Positions 33,338-42,337 of a DNA stretch of 64,000 nt are shown piece by piece. This DNA comes from Bacteroidota bacterium (GTDB lineage Bacteria > Bacteroidota > Bacteroidia > Bacteroidales > Dysgonomonadaceae). Each line of letters begins with the position of its first letter. The first letter of the stretch is position 1. Under the pieces are notes generated by a model, which saw only the letters and a program-made list of their open reading frames with translations, ran no database searches and was not told the DNA's origin. The position numbers were made by a program, and so were the translations under genes. The DNA lies in contig JAEWQF010000037.1 in the NCBI GenBank assembly GCA_023399295.1, forward strand, positions 1 through 64,000, read 5' to 3'.

Positions 33338-35170
33338 CTATTGGATGGTTTTTTCCTGCTTTTGAAAGGGTGCATAACGCCTTCCTCCACCGGTGAACTC
33401 CGCGTTTTTGTAAAATTCAACGAAAGTGAGTCGCATGGGATGTACCACGGCACCCAGCACGTTCATGAAGAGGTTCATGGCATGACCGAAGAGGAAGATG
33501 AGCAGGAAGACCAGCGAACCCACCACCACGTTGTCCGGCTTCAGTCCCAGGGCCAGGCTGTTGAAGACACTGGCCAGGATGCCGCCAGAGAGCCCCAATG
33601 CGAAGAGGCGGACATAGGAGAGCACGTCGCCCAGCAGCCCGGTCGCCATGTTGTAGGTGTCATAGAGCCCCAGACCCAGGTTGAGGAACGGGTTCTTGCC
33701 CGGTGCATTGAAGAAGAGGATCAACACTGCCGATGCACCCATCACCACAAGGTGTGTGCTGCTTCCCATCGGCATCACAGCAGGGAAGAGGTAGGCCGCC
33801 ACCATGCTCAACAGCAGGAGCACCCATCCGATGGTGGAGAGGGCATGCATGATGCCGAACTGCCGGATGCGGTTGAAGATCTTCAGGCCCATACCAAAGA
33901 GGATCTGTATCACACCCAGAATCAGTGAGAGCACAAACATCTGCTGGTTGTCGAAGTAGACCTGCTCCTTCATCTGCTGGAAGAAGGGGATCTGGGTTTC
34001 GTAGATGCTGAAGCCGAAGAACCCTCCGGTGAGCAGGCCGCAGACCATGGTAGAGGCTCCCAGTATCTGTACCAGGCGCAGCATCCCTTTCATTGTTTTT
34101 CCGATCTGCTTCATGAAGTGTGTTGCCAGGGTGGAGGCGAGTAACAGGAAAGTACCGTATCCGATATCGCCCAGCGAGAGACCGAAGAAGATCATGTAGA
34201 AGGGAGCGAAGAAGGGGGTGAGGTCGATCTCATTGTATTTTGGCAGCATGTAAAGCTCCGCGATCGGCTCAAAGAGACGGGTGAAGCGGTTGTTTGCAAA
34301 TTTGATGGGGACATCATCCTCCGGTTGGGGTGTGGCCGTTTCGAAATAGACCTCTTTTGAAGAGAGGTAAGCGACAATCTCCGGCTCGTTGTCGAGGGGT
34401 GCCCATCCCTGCAGGAGCTTCACCTTTTCTTCAGCCAGTGGTGTGGCGCTTTCTGCCACACGGGCGAAGATGATCTTTGTGTTGAGCTCGCTGAGTGCAG
34501 CATCAAGTGAGGGTAGTTCACTTGTCAGCCTGATCAGTGCCTCATCCTGCTGTTCAATTTGATTGCGCAGCGAGACGATCAGCTGATCCAGCTCGTGCAG
34601 CGAGAGCCCTGGATGTTTCATCTCCTCCAGGTTGAGCTTCTCGGCAAGGTCAGTCTCCCGTGTCAGGGTGAGGAAATAGACTTTTGACCCCTCCCTGCGG
34701 ATAAGCAGGGCGTTATAGGCATCCTCCCATGCCGGGTTGTAGTTCCTGTCGGTGGTGATGAAGAAGTTGAGGCGGTAGCCTGACTCTTCCAGCTTTTTGA
34801 CATCGGCTGGATTGAAGTGACCCCAGGGTCGCAGTGCCTCCCGTTCGCGCATGCTCACCTGCAACTGCTGGTTGAGGGCTGATTGCTCAGCCTCTATCTC
34901 AGCGATGGCCGCGGGGAGTTCCATCCCTCTCATCACGCTGGGTTGGTTGGTGGGTGTGAATCTCTTCTTGTCGACCACCTTCTCGAGTCTCTTTCTGGCT
35001 TCATTCAGGAGCTTACTCTCCACGATGTACTGGTGCAGCTCCTCTCCGTCGAGTAGGGCCTCCTCCTTTTGCACCACGTGGATCATCCCCAGCTCCCGCA
35101 GTTCCTGCAGAAAACGATTGTAATCCTTGTGAAAGACCAGGAAGGTGATCTTTTTCATCTTCGCTACCAT
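33338..35170 (-). CDS. atpI: V-type ATP synthase subunit I (stator, a-subunit)
   Basis: 610 residues. The N-terminal half (about 1-310) is cytosolic and coiled-coil-rich, forming the peripheral stalk contact. The C-terminal half has seven to eight membrane helices, including FALGLSGGILASVFNSLA (about 525-542), where the channel Arg normally lies in the next helices. The start overlaps the end of subunit D (ATGGTAG), implying coupling; an alternative ATG lies four codons on. It forms the ion path against the K ring. Confidence 0.92.
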   Translation of the reverse strand: MVAKMKKITFLVFHKDYNRFLQELRELGMIHVVQKEEALLDGEELHQYIVESKLLNEARKRLEKVVDKKRFTPTNQPSVMRGMELPAAIAEIEAEQSALNQQLQVSMREREALRPWGHFNPADVKKLEESGYRLNFFITTDRNYNPAWEDAYNALLIRREGSKVYFLTLTRETDLAEKLNLEEMKHPGLSLHELDQLIVSLRNQIEQQDEALIRLTSELPSLDAALSELNTKIIFARVAESATPLAEEKVKLLQGWAPLDNEPEIVAYLSSKEVYFETATPQPEDDVPIKFANNRFTRLFEPIAELYMLPKYNEIDLTPFFAPFYMIFFGLSLGDIGYGTFLLLASTLATHFMKQIGKTMKGMLRLVQILGASTMVCGLLTGGFFGFSIYETQIPFFQQMKEQVYFDNQQMFVLSLILGVIQILFGMGLKIFNRIRQFGIMHALSTIGWVLLLLSMVAAYLFPAVMPMGSSTHLVVMGASAVLILFFNAPGKNPFLNLGLGLYDTYNMATGLLGDVLSYVRLFALGLSGGILASVFNSLALGLKPDNVVVGSLVFLLIFLFGHAMNLFMNVLGAVVHPMRLTFVEFYKNAEFTGGGRRYAPFQKQEKTIQ

Positions 35171-35778
35171 ATGCTTCCCTCCTCTGCCTTTCGTTTCTCC
35201 TGGTGGGCACGCATGATTTTCTGTGATGACTTGGAGAGGTTCTCCTCGTCCTCCAGGTATCGTTTGATCTTCAGGATGGCATCCTGGTAGCCGGGTATCT
35301 GCACCTTTTCAAACAGGTTCACCTTCTGTGTGGTCTTCTTCCGGGCATATTCCAATTTTCTCAGTTTGATCTCGTTGAAATCACGTCGGATGCCGATCTC
35401 AGCCAGTTCCTCCACGCGCTTCACACCATCGAGGAACCATTTGGGCTGGCTGAAGATGCTGAAGGGTTTGATTTCAAATTCCACCTTCTCCAGGATGGGG
35501 AGTGTCACACCGGCGATTTTCTTTCTGGAGAGATCCACATCCTTCACCCGCACCAAGGTGGGGTCGAACTCTGTCCAGAGGCCCACCATCTTGTCATATG
35601 AGTGGATCTGTTGCTCCAGCTGCTGTTCCAGCTCTTCAATCTCCTTCTTTGCTTTTTTTACCTCCATGCGCAACGCCGTCTCTTTGTTCTGCAGGGTGGG
35701 GAGCGCCCGTATGCGCACCTTCAGCTGCTTTTCCAGCAGTTGTCGCGAGGTTTTGTTGTATTGAAATTTGATTGCCAT
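35164..35778 (-). CDS. atpD: V-type ATP synthase subunit D (central stalk)
   Basis: 204 residues, mostly two long antiparallel helices at the N- and C-termini (about 5-75 and 130-200) as in the rotor shaft of V/A-ATPases, with the typical FQYNKTSRQLL start. It transmits rotation between the A/B head and the K ring. Its start overlaps the subunit B stop by one base (TAATG), and its end overlaps subunit I. Confidence 0.93.
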   Translation of the reverse strand: MAIKFQYNKTSRQLLEKQLKVRIRALPTLQNKETALRMEVKKAKKEIEELEQQLEQQIHSYDKMVGLWTEFDPTLVRVKDVDLSRKKIAGVTLPILEKVEFEIKPFSIFSQPKWFLDGVKRVEELAEIGIRRDFNEIKLRKLEYARKKTTQKVNLFEKVQIPGYQDAILKIKRYLEDEENLSKSSQKIMRAHQEKRKAEEGSIW

Positions 35779-37091
35779 TATTGCCAGTACTTATCCACCA
35801 GTTCTTGTTTCATGTTCACTTCCGAAGGTTTGAAGTGCTCGGAGAGTAACTTCCATGTTTTGTCGAGCATCTCAACGGTATCGAGGTTCACATCGATGGC
35901 CAGGATTGATGCAGCGTAATCTTTGGCGAAGGAGAGGGTCCGCTCGTCGTAGTCGGTCAGGTCGAACCCGTTCTCCTGCTTGGTCTTGGCATTGGCTGCA
36001 TCGGCGTAGAGGCGTACGGCTGCATTCATCACCTGCGGATGATCTTCGCGGGTCTTGTTTCCCTGTACCAGTTGCTTCAGTCGGGAGAGCGACCGGAACG
36101 GATCGACCACCACCTTGCCCACATCACTGTCGCGACGCAGGAAGAGCTGTCCCTCGGTGATGTAACCCGTGTTGTCGGGTACGGCATGGGTGATGTCACC
36201 ACCCGAGAGGGTGGTCACTGCCACGATGGTGATGGAACCCCCTGCAGGGAACTGGGCTGCCTTTTCGTAGATCTTGGCCAGGTCGGAGTAAAGTGATCCC
36301 GGCATGGAGTCTTTCGAGGGTATCTGATCCATGCGGTTGGAGACAATGGAGAGCGCATCGGCATAGGAGGTCATGTCGGTGAGCAGCACCAGCACCTTCT
36401 CATTCTTCTCCACGGCGAAGTATTCAGCTGCCGTCAGCGCCATGTCGGGCACCAGGAGCCGCTCTACCGCCGGGTCTTCGGTGGTGTTCATGAAGGAGAT
36501 GATGCGATCGAGTGCGCCTGCATTGCTGAAGACGTTCTTAAAGAAGAGGTAGTCGTCGTTTGTCATCCCCATCCCGCCCAGGATGATCTTGTCGGCTTTG
36601 GCACGGAGTGCCACGGTAGCCATCACCTGGTTGAAGGGCTGGTCGGGATCGGCAAAGAAGGGGATCTTTTGTCCCGATACCAGTGTGTTGTTGAGGTCGA
36701 TGCCAGCGATACCGGTAGCGATCAGCTCGGAGGGTTGTTTTCTTCTTACCGGGTTCACCGAGGGACCACCGATGGGCTGTTCCTCTCCTTCGGGCACGGG
36801 ACCACCGTCGATAGGGTCACCATAGGCGTTGAAGAAGCGGCCTGCCAGCTGTTCACCCACCATGAGTGAGGGTGCTTTGCCCATGAAGATCACCTCTGCG
36901 TTGGTGGGGATTCCTTCCGTACCCTGGAAGATCTGTAGGGTTACCTCGTCACCGATGATCTTTACCACCTGTGCCAGCCGGCCGTTGACGGTAGCCAGCT
37001 CATCGTATCCCACATGGGTGGCCTTCACCGAGCAGGTGGCTTTGGTGATCTGGGTGATCTGGGTGTATATTTTCTGAAATGCTTTTGCCAT
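35778..37091 (-). CDS. atpB: V-type ATP synthase subunit B (non-catalytic)
   Basis: 437 residues, standard for the B subunit. The Walker A position reads SGQKIPFFA (about 140-148), a form without the GKT of catalytic subunits. LIPDMALTAAEYFA-type and YSDLAKIYEKAA blocks are present. It alternates with subunit A in the head. The gap to subunit A (63 bp) contains four degenerate octamers. Confidence 0.95.
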   Translation of the reverse strand: MAKAFQKIYTQITQITKATCSVKATHVGYDELATVNGRLAQVVKIIGDEVTLQIFQGTEGIPTNAEVIFMGKAPSLMVGEQLAGRFFNAYGDPIDGGPVPEGEEQPIGGPSVNPVRRKQPSELIATGIAGIDLNNTLVSGQKIPFFADPDQPFNQVMATVALRAKADKIILGGMGMTNDDYLFFKNVFSNAGALDRIISFMNTTEDPAVERLLVPDMALTAAEYFAVEKNEKVLVLLTDMTSYADALSIVSNRMDQIPSKDSMPGSLYSDLAKIYEKAAQFPAGGSITIVAVTTLSGGDITHAVPDNTGYITEGQLFLRRDSDVGKVVVDPFRSLSRLKQLVQGNKTREDHPQVMNAAVRLYADAANAKTKQENGFDLTDYDERTLSFAKDYAASILAIDVNLDTVEMLDKTWKLLSEHFKPSEVNMKQELVDKYWQ

Positions 37092-37099
37092 CTTGAATT

Positions 37100-37131
37100 G
37101 ATTTGCTGATTTGATAATTAGCTGATTTGTT
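37100..37131. repeat. Four degenerate octamers between V-ATPase A and B genes
   Basis: On the plus strand GATTTGCT, GATTTGAT, AATTAGCT, GATTTGTT follow each other in 8-bp phase in the short intergenic gap. Confidence 0.45.
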
Positions 37132-37154
37132 GTCCTCCCGGTGATCTCACCGCA

Positions 37155-38912
37155 TCATCCGATGCGTTTTTCCGATACCATCTCCAGGAGCTGACCTTGG
37201 TATTTTATAAACAGGTCGGTCTCAAATTCGGCATAATTCATCTGTTTGCCGATGTTGATCAGCGCCTTGAAAAAGTCGGCCACCTGGTTGAAGTGGTCGA
37301 ACTGAAACCCGGTTCGACATATCTCCGTCACCAGATCGAGGATGTGCTTCTGTCGTTTGAGTGGTGTGACTGCATCGATCGGATCGAATGCATCCTGCTG
37401 CAGCACGATAAAGTCGATCAGCTCTGCCTTCCAGAAGGTGATGTGGTACTCCACCGGCACACCATCATCGCCCAGGATGTTGATCTGTTCGGCGATCTCT
37501 TTTCCCCGAAGCAGGCGTGTCTTGGCCTCGTTCACTTTCGCTGTCCAGTCGTCGGAGAGATGCTCAGCGATAAACACCTCAAACTCGGGGTATTCGATGT
37601 ATTTTGAGTAGGATTCAATCGGGTTGATGGCCGGATATCGTTTCTTGTCGGCACGTTCCTGTTCCAGCGCGTAGAAGCAGCGTGCCACCTTCTTGGTGTT
37701 CTCGGTTACCGGCTCCTTCAGGTTGCCACCTGCCGGTGAGACGGTGCCGATGAAGGTGATGGAGCCCTCCTGACCGTTGTGGAGGATGACATGTCCGGCA
37801 CGGCCATAGAAGTTGGAGATGATGGCCGAGAGATCCATCGGGAAGGCATCCGGTCCCGGCAGCTCCTCCAGACGGTTGCTCATCTCACGGAGTGCCTGCG
37901 CCCAGCGCGAGGTGGAGTCGGCCATCAGCAGCACCTTGAGCCCCATGGAACGGTAGTACTCACCGATGGTCATCGCCGTATAGACCGATGCTTCGCGTGC
38001 CGCCACCGGCATGTTGGAGGTGTTGGCCACGATGATGGTGCGTTCAATCAGTTTGCGTCCCGTGTGTGGGTCGATCAGCTCCGGAAACTCGGTGAAGATC
38101 TCCACCACCTCATTGGCGCGTTCACCACAGGCCGCGATGATCACAATGTCGGCTTCCGCCTGTTTGGAGATGGCGTGTTGCAATACGGTCTTGCCTGTGC
38201 CAAAGGCGCCGGGAATGAAACCGGTACCCCCCTCCACGATCGGGTTTAGCGTGTCGATGGAACGGACACCTGTCTCAAGCAGCTTGTAGGGACGCGGCTT
38301 CTCCTTGTAGGTGGTGATGGGTATCTTTACCGGCCAGCGCTGCACCATGGTGATGGCATGCTCCTTGCCTGCCTGATCGGTCACCACCGCAATGGTGTGG
38401 TGGATATTGTAGCTGCCCTCCTCTGCGAGGCGCTTCACAGTGTACTCCTCTTTCATCACAAAGGGAACCATGATCTTGTGCGGCTGGAAGTTTTCATCCA
38501 CCTCACCCAACCAGGAGCCGCCCGTCACCTTGTCACCGACAGCTGCCAGTGGCTTGAACGACCATTCTTTCTCCTCGTTGAGCGGGAAGGTGTACTCACC
38601 CCGTTTCAGAAAGACACCTTCCATCTTGTCGAGGTCGTTCTCCAGCCCGTCGAGGTTGCGTTCCAGCAAACCCGGTCCGAGTACCACCTCCAGCATGTGT
38701 CCCTGAAACTCAACCTGCGTGTCGACACGCAGGCCGCGGGTGCTTTCGAACACCTGCACGTAGACATTCTTACCAACTACCTTGATCACCTCCGACATGA
38801 GGCGGGTGCCATCGAGGTCGATGTAGGCGATCTCGTTCTGTGCGACCGGTCCGTCCACTTCCACGATGACCAGGTTGGCTATGATTCCTTTGACAGTTCC
38901 TTTTGTTAACAT
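37155..38912 (-). CDS. atpA: V-type ATP synthase subunit A (catalytic)
   Basis: 585 residues. Walker A GAFGTGKT at 235-242. The N-terminal beta barrel and the non-homologous region (about 110-190) that marks A subunits are present. SSRWAQALREMSNRLEELPGPDAFP is a family block (about 330-354). It hydrolyses or makes ATP in the cytosolic head. It lies between the DUF2764 gene and subunit B. Confidence 0.97.
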   Translation of the reverse strand: MLTKGTVKGIIANLVIVEVDGPVAQNEIAYIDLDGTRLMSEVIKVVGKNVYVQVFESTRGLRVDTQVEFQGHMLEVVLGPGLLERNLDGLENDLDKMEGVFLKRGEYTFPLNEEKEWSFKPLAAVGDKVTGGSWLGEVDENFQPHKIMVPFVMKEEYTVKRLAEEGSYNIHHTIAVVTDQAGKEHAITMVQRWPVKIPITTYKEKPRPYKLLETGVRSIDTLNPIVEGGTGFIPGAFGTGKTVLQHAISKQAEADIVIIAACGERANEVVEIFTEFPELIDPHTGRKLIERTIIVANTSNMPVAAREASVYTAMTIGEYYRSMGLKVLLMADSTSRWAQALREMSNRLEELPGPDAFPMDLSAIISNFYGRAGHVILHNGQEGSITFIGTVSPAGGNLKEPVTENTKKVARCFYALEQERADKKRYPAINPIESYSKYIEYPEFEVFIAEHLSDDWTAKVNEAKTRLLRGKEIAEQINILGDDGVPVEYHITFWKAELIDFIVLQQDAFDPIDAVTPLKRQKHILDLVTEICRTGFQFDHFNQVADFFKALINIGKQMNYAEFETDLFIKYQGQLLEMVSEKRIG

Positions 38913-38937
38913 ATTTGGTTGTTGTAGTGTATTGTTG

Positions 38938-39798
38938 TCAGTTATCCTCCGGCATTTCGATCCCGCTTTTCAGGTTGTCGATCATCTCCCGGAAGATACG
39001 TTCTCCCTCTTTTGCATTCAGTTTCACCCACCGCTCCAGTATCTGCAGCTTACAGAGATAAGCAAAGAGGTACTCGATGTTGAAATAGTCGAGTGCGGTA
39101 TGTTCCTCGAGCCAGTCCCAGCGGAACTTGTCGAGACGGCGTTCCCGTTCGAAGATGTCGTCCTCTTCGGAGAGGCGAAGGAGGATGTCGAAGTAGTCCA
39201 GCTCCAGGGCGATGCCGAAATCACGGGCGTTGGCATTCTCACGGATGGTGACAGCCAGCGGATTGTTACCGGCCACCACACCCGGGATTTCAATGCCATA
39301 TTTGCGTGCATAGATTGCTGAGAGGATGTTTCCGATGTTGAGATTCAGTTCGAACCAGGCGGCGATCAGGCTGTTCGGTGCTTCCAGGCCATAGTCCATG
39401 TGAAAGGATGCAATCAGGTCTTCAAGTGTGCGGGCATCGCCGGGTGCCTCCTCGTTGAGCCATCTCCTGATGAATGTCTCGTAATAGGGAGGTGCCAGCT
39501 CATTGTCAATGGGATCACCCTCTTTCACCTTTTCGACGATCTCATTCATCTCATCCGGTGAGAAGTTCCCTTCGTTGTGCCATTTGCCCTCTTTTTTTTC
39601 CAGGATCTGGAATAGGTTGAGGTTGTCGTAACGAAGAAAGTATCTGCTGATTAGCTTGTTGTCCTCCGGTTCAAGGGCCTCGTTGAGCATCTCCCTGAAT
39701 GTCTCAGTGGAGAAGGGTATCTTGGTTGCGTCGAACGAGAAGTCGGGCAAGCCGGAGATGAAATAATAATACTGATTTTTAAAAAGCATGGTCCTCAT
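38938..39798 (-). CDS. DUF2764 protein of the V-ATPase operon
   Basis: 286 residues. The start NQYYYFISGLPDFSFDA is typical of DUF2764, a family found in V-ATPase operons of Bacteroidota and Chlamydiae. It is alpha-helical and acidic with no membrane segment, and sits where subunit C (d-type adaptor) lies in other operons. Replacement of subunit C as link between the central stalk and the K ring is a reasonable inference. An alternative ATG lies three codons downstream (39789). Confidence 0.88.
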   Translation of the reverse strand: MRTMLFKNQYYYFISGLPDFSFDATKIPFSTETFREMLNEALEPEDNKLISRYFLRYDNLNLFQILEKKEGKWHNEGNFSPDEMNEIVEKVKEGDPIDNELAPPYYETFIRRWLNEEAPGDARTLEDLIASFHMDYGLEAPNSLIAAWFELNLNIGNILSAIYARKYGIEIPGVVAGNNPLAVTIRENANARDFGIALELDYFDILLRLSEEDDIFERERRLDKFRWDWLEEHTALDYFNIEYLFAYLCKLQILERWVKLNAKEGERIFREMIDNLKSGIEMPEDN

Positions 39799-39831
39799 CG
39801 AAAATGGCGGGGTTTCAGAAAGGTTTTCCTT

Positions 39832-40419
39832 TTAGAAGAGCAGTTGCCGGATCAGGGGACGCAGGTACTCCTTGAAATAATCGATGAATTCCTCTTCACC
39901 AAAACGTACCTTGTAGGTGCCGTCAGCGGGAGAGAGGATAAACCCTGTTTTGATGCCATTCACCGATTCAATTCTCACTCCTTTCTCCAGCAGATGCTTC
40001 ATGTTGGATGCGATATAGGACTCCAACTCCTCAGGGTGTGCCACGCCCACCGTCAGGGTTTCATTCTTTGACCAGTTTGCCAGCATCTCGCTGATCAGTT
40101 TCTGCATGAATCGTTTGTCCTCCATGGCTGTCTGCACATTCATGGTGGCCAGCTTGTCGGTCAACAGGTTGATGATCTCCGTCTTGAGTGCCTCGAGCGA
40201 CTGCGATGCATAGAGCTTCAACTCCGCTTCGGTATGTTTTTTCAGCTCTGCCTGTTCTTTCTGAGCCGCGGCAATCAGCTGATCTGCGTTTGCCTTTGCT
40301 TCTTTCAGTATTTTCTCTTCTTTGGCTCTGGCTTCTGCAATAATTCGCTCAGCTTCCTCCTTGCCTTTCTCCACTCCTTCGGTGTATAGTTTTGAGGTAA
40401 GTTCCTGAATTTTATCCAT
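39832..40419 (-). CDS. atpE: V-type ATP synthase subunit E (peripheral stalk)
   Basis: 195 residues. A long N-terminal helix rich in Glu, Lys and Ala (about 8-85) is followed by a globular C-terminal domain, as in the E subunit. Normally E pairs with subunit G/H, but no such gene is in this operon. First gene of the operon, with a promoter box about 115 bp upstream. Confidence 0.9.
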   Translation of the reverse strand: MDKIQELTSKLYTEGVEKGKEEAERIIAEARAKEEKILKEAKANADQLIAAAQKEQAELKKHTEAELKLYASQSLEALKTEIINLLTDKLATMNVQTAMEDKRFMQKLISEMLANWSKNETLTVGVAHPEELESYIASNMKHLLEKGVRIESVNGIKTGFILSPADGTYKVRFGEEEFIDYFKEYLRPLIRQLLF

Positions 40420-40533
40420 ATGGTCTATCCTGTATGATGTTGTGTATGCTTGATTTCATTTACATAATCGCCTGGTTGTGTATTCCCCGGTGCAGAGTGA
40501 AAATTTATGAGGGAAGTACAATTAAGGAGTGAG

Positions 40534-40541
40534 CAAAGTTA
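40534..40541 (-). promoter_or_regulatory. -7 box of the V-ATPase operon
   Basis: TAACTTTG on the minus strand, about 115 bp before the subunit E start. A TTG lies 16 bp further upstream, which is a somewhat short spacer. Confidence 0.55.
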
Positions 40542-40659
40542 CAAAAAATGATGGTACCAATCCATTGATTACTGAAAAATATCTTTTATTAACCCGTCGA
40601 TCGGGGTTGTCTCGTTGCGCAATTAGGTGAGATTCCTTCGCGGATGATTTTTTTTGGTT

Positions 40660-40667
40660 TATTTTTG
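40660..40667 (+). promoter_or_regulatory. -7 box directly in front of the MATE gene
   Basis: TATTTTTG ends five bases before the ATG at 40673. The predicted transcription start coincides with the start codon. Confidence 0.6.
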
Positions 40668-40672
40668 TAGCG

Positions 40673-41962
40673 ATGGACAGGAAGATCTTTAGGCTGGCAC
40701 TCCCAAATATCATTACAAATATCACGGTACCCCTGCTGGGGATGATTGACATCGCTGTTGCAGGACGGCTGGGATCGACTCTCTATATTGGTGCCATCGC
40801 CTTGGGCGCCAATATCTTCAACATGATCTACTGGAACTTTGGCTTCCTGCGGATGAGCAGCAGTGGTTTTGCTTCACAGGCTTACGGGGCACGTGATCTG
40901 CCGGAGACGATGCATGTGCTGATCCGCTCACTGCTGATCGGACTGGGTCTCGGCACCGCAATCCTGCTGTTGCAACTCCCCCTGGGACGCTTTGCCTTTT
41001 CACTGATCCAGTCCGGACCGGAATCGGTGTATTATGTGGAGCGTTACTTCCGCATCGTGGTATGGGGAGCTCCTGCGGTGTTGGGAATGTATGCCTTCAA
41101 GGGGTGGTTCATCGGTATGCAGAATGCCCGCATCCCAATGGTTATCGCCATCTTCAACAACGTGCTGAACATCCTGCTGAGTCTCTTCTTTGTCTTCGCC
41201 TTGGGGATGAAGGTGGAGGGAATCGCCCTGGGAACAGTGCTCTCGCAGCTCATCTCCTTCCTGGTGGCTGCAGGTTGCTGGTGGCGCTATTACCGGCGGC
41301 TTCGACGTTATGTGCGGAAAGAGGATATCTGGGAAAGGGGTGTCATCCGCCGCTACTTCCGTGTCAATGGCGATGTGTTTGTCCGTACCTTTCTGCTGAC
41401 ACTGGTCACCACTTTCTTCACCTTTGCCTCTTCCGGTATGGGTGCAACCATCCTGGCGGTGAATGCCCTGCTGATGCAGTTCTTCATGCTTTTCTCCTAC
41501 TTCATGGATGGCTTTGCCTATGCCGGTGAGGCGCTCACCGGCCGTTTTGTCGGTGCGAACAACAGACCTGCCTTGCGGCATATGTTGCGGCGTATCTTCT
41601 TCTGGGGCACTGTGGTGAGCATCACCGCGATGGGGGTTTATCTCTTTTTCCCCGAACAGATACTGCAGATACTGACCAATGACCGGGAGATCATTGAAGT
41701 GGCGGGTGATTACCTCTACTGGATCCTGCTGATTCCGCTTACCGGCTTTGCCGCCTTTCTGTGGGACGGGATCTACATCGGAGCCACTGCCTCGGCACAG
41801 ATGCGCAATGCAATGATCTTCGCCTCCATCCTCTTCTTTGTCTGTTTCTACCTGATCTCACCCTATTGGGGTAACAACGGACTCTGGCTCTCTTTCATTC
41901 TATACCTCCTTTCAAGGGGGGTGACGCAAACCATTTGGGCAAGGAAAGCGTTGAAGATGTAA
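40673..41962 (+). CDS. MATE family efflux transporter
   Basis: 429 residues with twelve predicted membrane helices in two bundles. The start MDRKIFRLALPNIITNITVP fits the family well, so the start codon is firm. Blocks such as LGMIDIAVAGRLG (about 23-35) and GEALTGRFVGANN (about 284-296) are MATE-like. It exports drugs or metabolites using a sodium or proton gradient. The -7 box ends five bases before the ATG, so the mRNA may be leaderless. Its stop codon is the first unit of a long heptamer array. Confidence 0.93.
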   Translation: MDRKIFRLALPNIITNITVPLLGMIDIAVAGRLGSTLYIGAIALGANIFNMIYWNFGFLRMSSSGFASQAYGARDLPETMHVLIRSLLIGLGLGTAILLLQLPLGRFAFSLIQSGPESVYYVERYFRIVVWGAPAVLGMYAFKGWFIGMQNARIPMVIAIFNNVLNILLSLFFVFALGMKVEGIALGTVLSQLISFLVAAGCWWRYYRRLRRYVRKEDIWERGVIRRYFRVNGDVFVRTFLLTLVTTFFTFASSGMGATILAVNALLMQFFMLFSYFMDGFAYAGEALTGRFVGANNRPALRHMLRRIFFWGTVVSITAMGVYLFFPEQILQILTNDREIIEVAGDYLYWILLIPLTGFAAFLWDGIYIGATASAQMRNAMIFASILFFVCFYLISPYWGNNGLWLSFILYLLSRGVTQTIWARKALKM

Positions 41963-42122
41963 GTTGTCAGGTTTCAGGTTTTAGCAGTAAGCTATAAGCT
42001 ATAAGCAGTAAGCAGTAAGCAATAAGCAGTAAGCAGTAAGCAGTAAGCTATAAGTAGTAAGCTATAAGTAGTAAGCTATAAGCTATAAGCTATAAGTTGT
42101 ATGCAGTAAGCTGTCAGGTATC
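41962..42122. repeat. Array of 23 tandem AG-heptamers
   Basis: Starting with the last base of the MATE stop codon, 23 units of 7 bp follow without slip. The first three are AGTTGTC, AGGTTTC and AGGTTTT; then AGCAGTA and AGCTATA dominate, with AGTAGTA and AGCAATA variants. All but one unit begin with AG. No inverted repeat, spacer structure or coding frame explains it. Confidence 0.9.
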
Positions 42123-42150
42123 ATGTGTCAGTGAAGCGCTACAAAATCCT

Positions 42151-42206
42151 AACCTTGAACTTCGAACTTCAAACTTCAAACCTCGAACCTCGAACCTCGA
42201 ACTTTC
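42151..42206. repeat. Array of eight tandem AAC-heptamers
   Basis: AACCTTG, AACTTCG, AACTTCA twice, AACCTCG three times, AACTTTC: eight units in 7-bp phase, 28 bp behind the first array. Confidence 0.9.
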
Positions 42207-42207
42207 A

Positions 42208-42319
42208 AACATACCAACATACTAACTTACTAACTTACTAACTTACAAACTTACAAACATACTAACTTACTAACTTACTAACTTACTAACTTACTAACCT
42301 ACCAACTTATTAACTTATT
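42208..42319. repeat. Array of fourteen tandem AAC-octamers
   Basis: AACATACC, AACATACT, AACTTACT (dominant), AACTTACA, AACCTACC and AACTTATT follow in 8-bp phase, 14 units, ending 18 bp before the LOG-family gene. The three arrays fill nearly the whole 375-bp spacer, in which I see no promoter box. Confidence 0.9.
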
Positions 42320-42337
42320 AACATTCAAGCCGAAAAT

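Noticed and set aside
41962..42319. CRISPR array
   Set aside because: Units are 7 or 8 bp with no spacers and no cas genes nearby.
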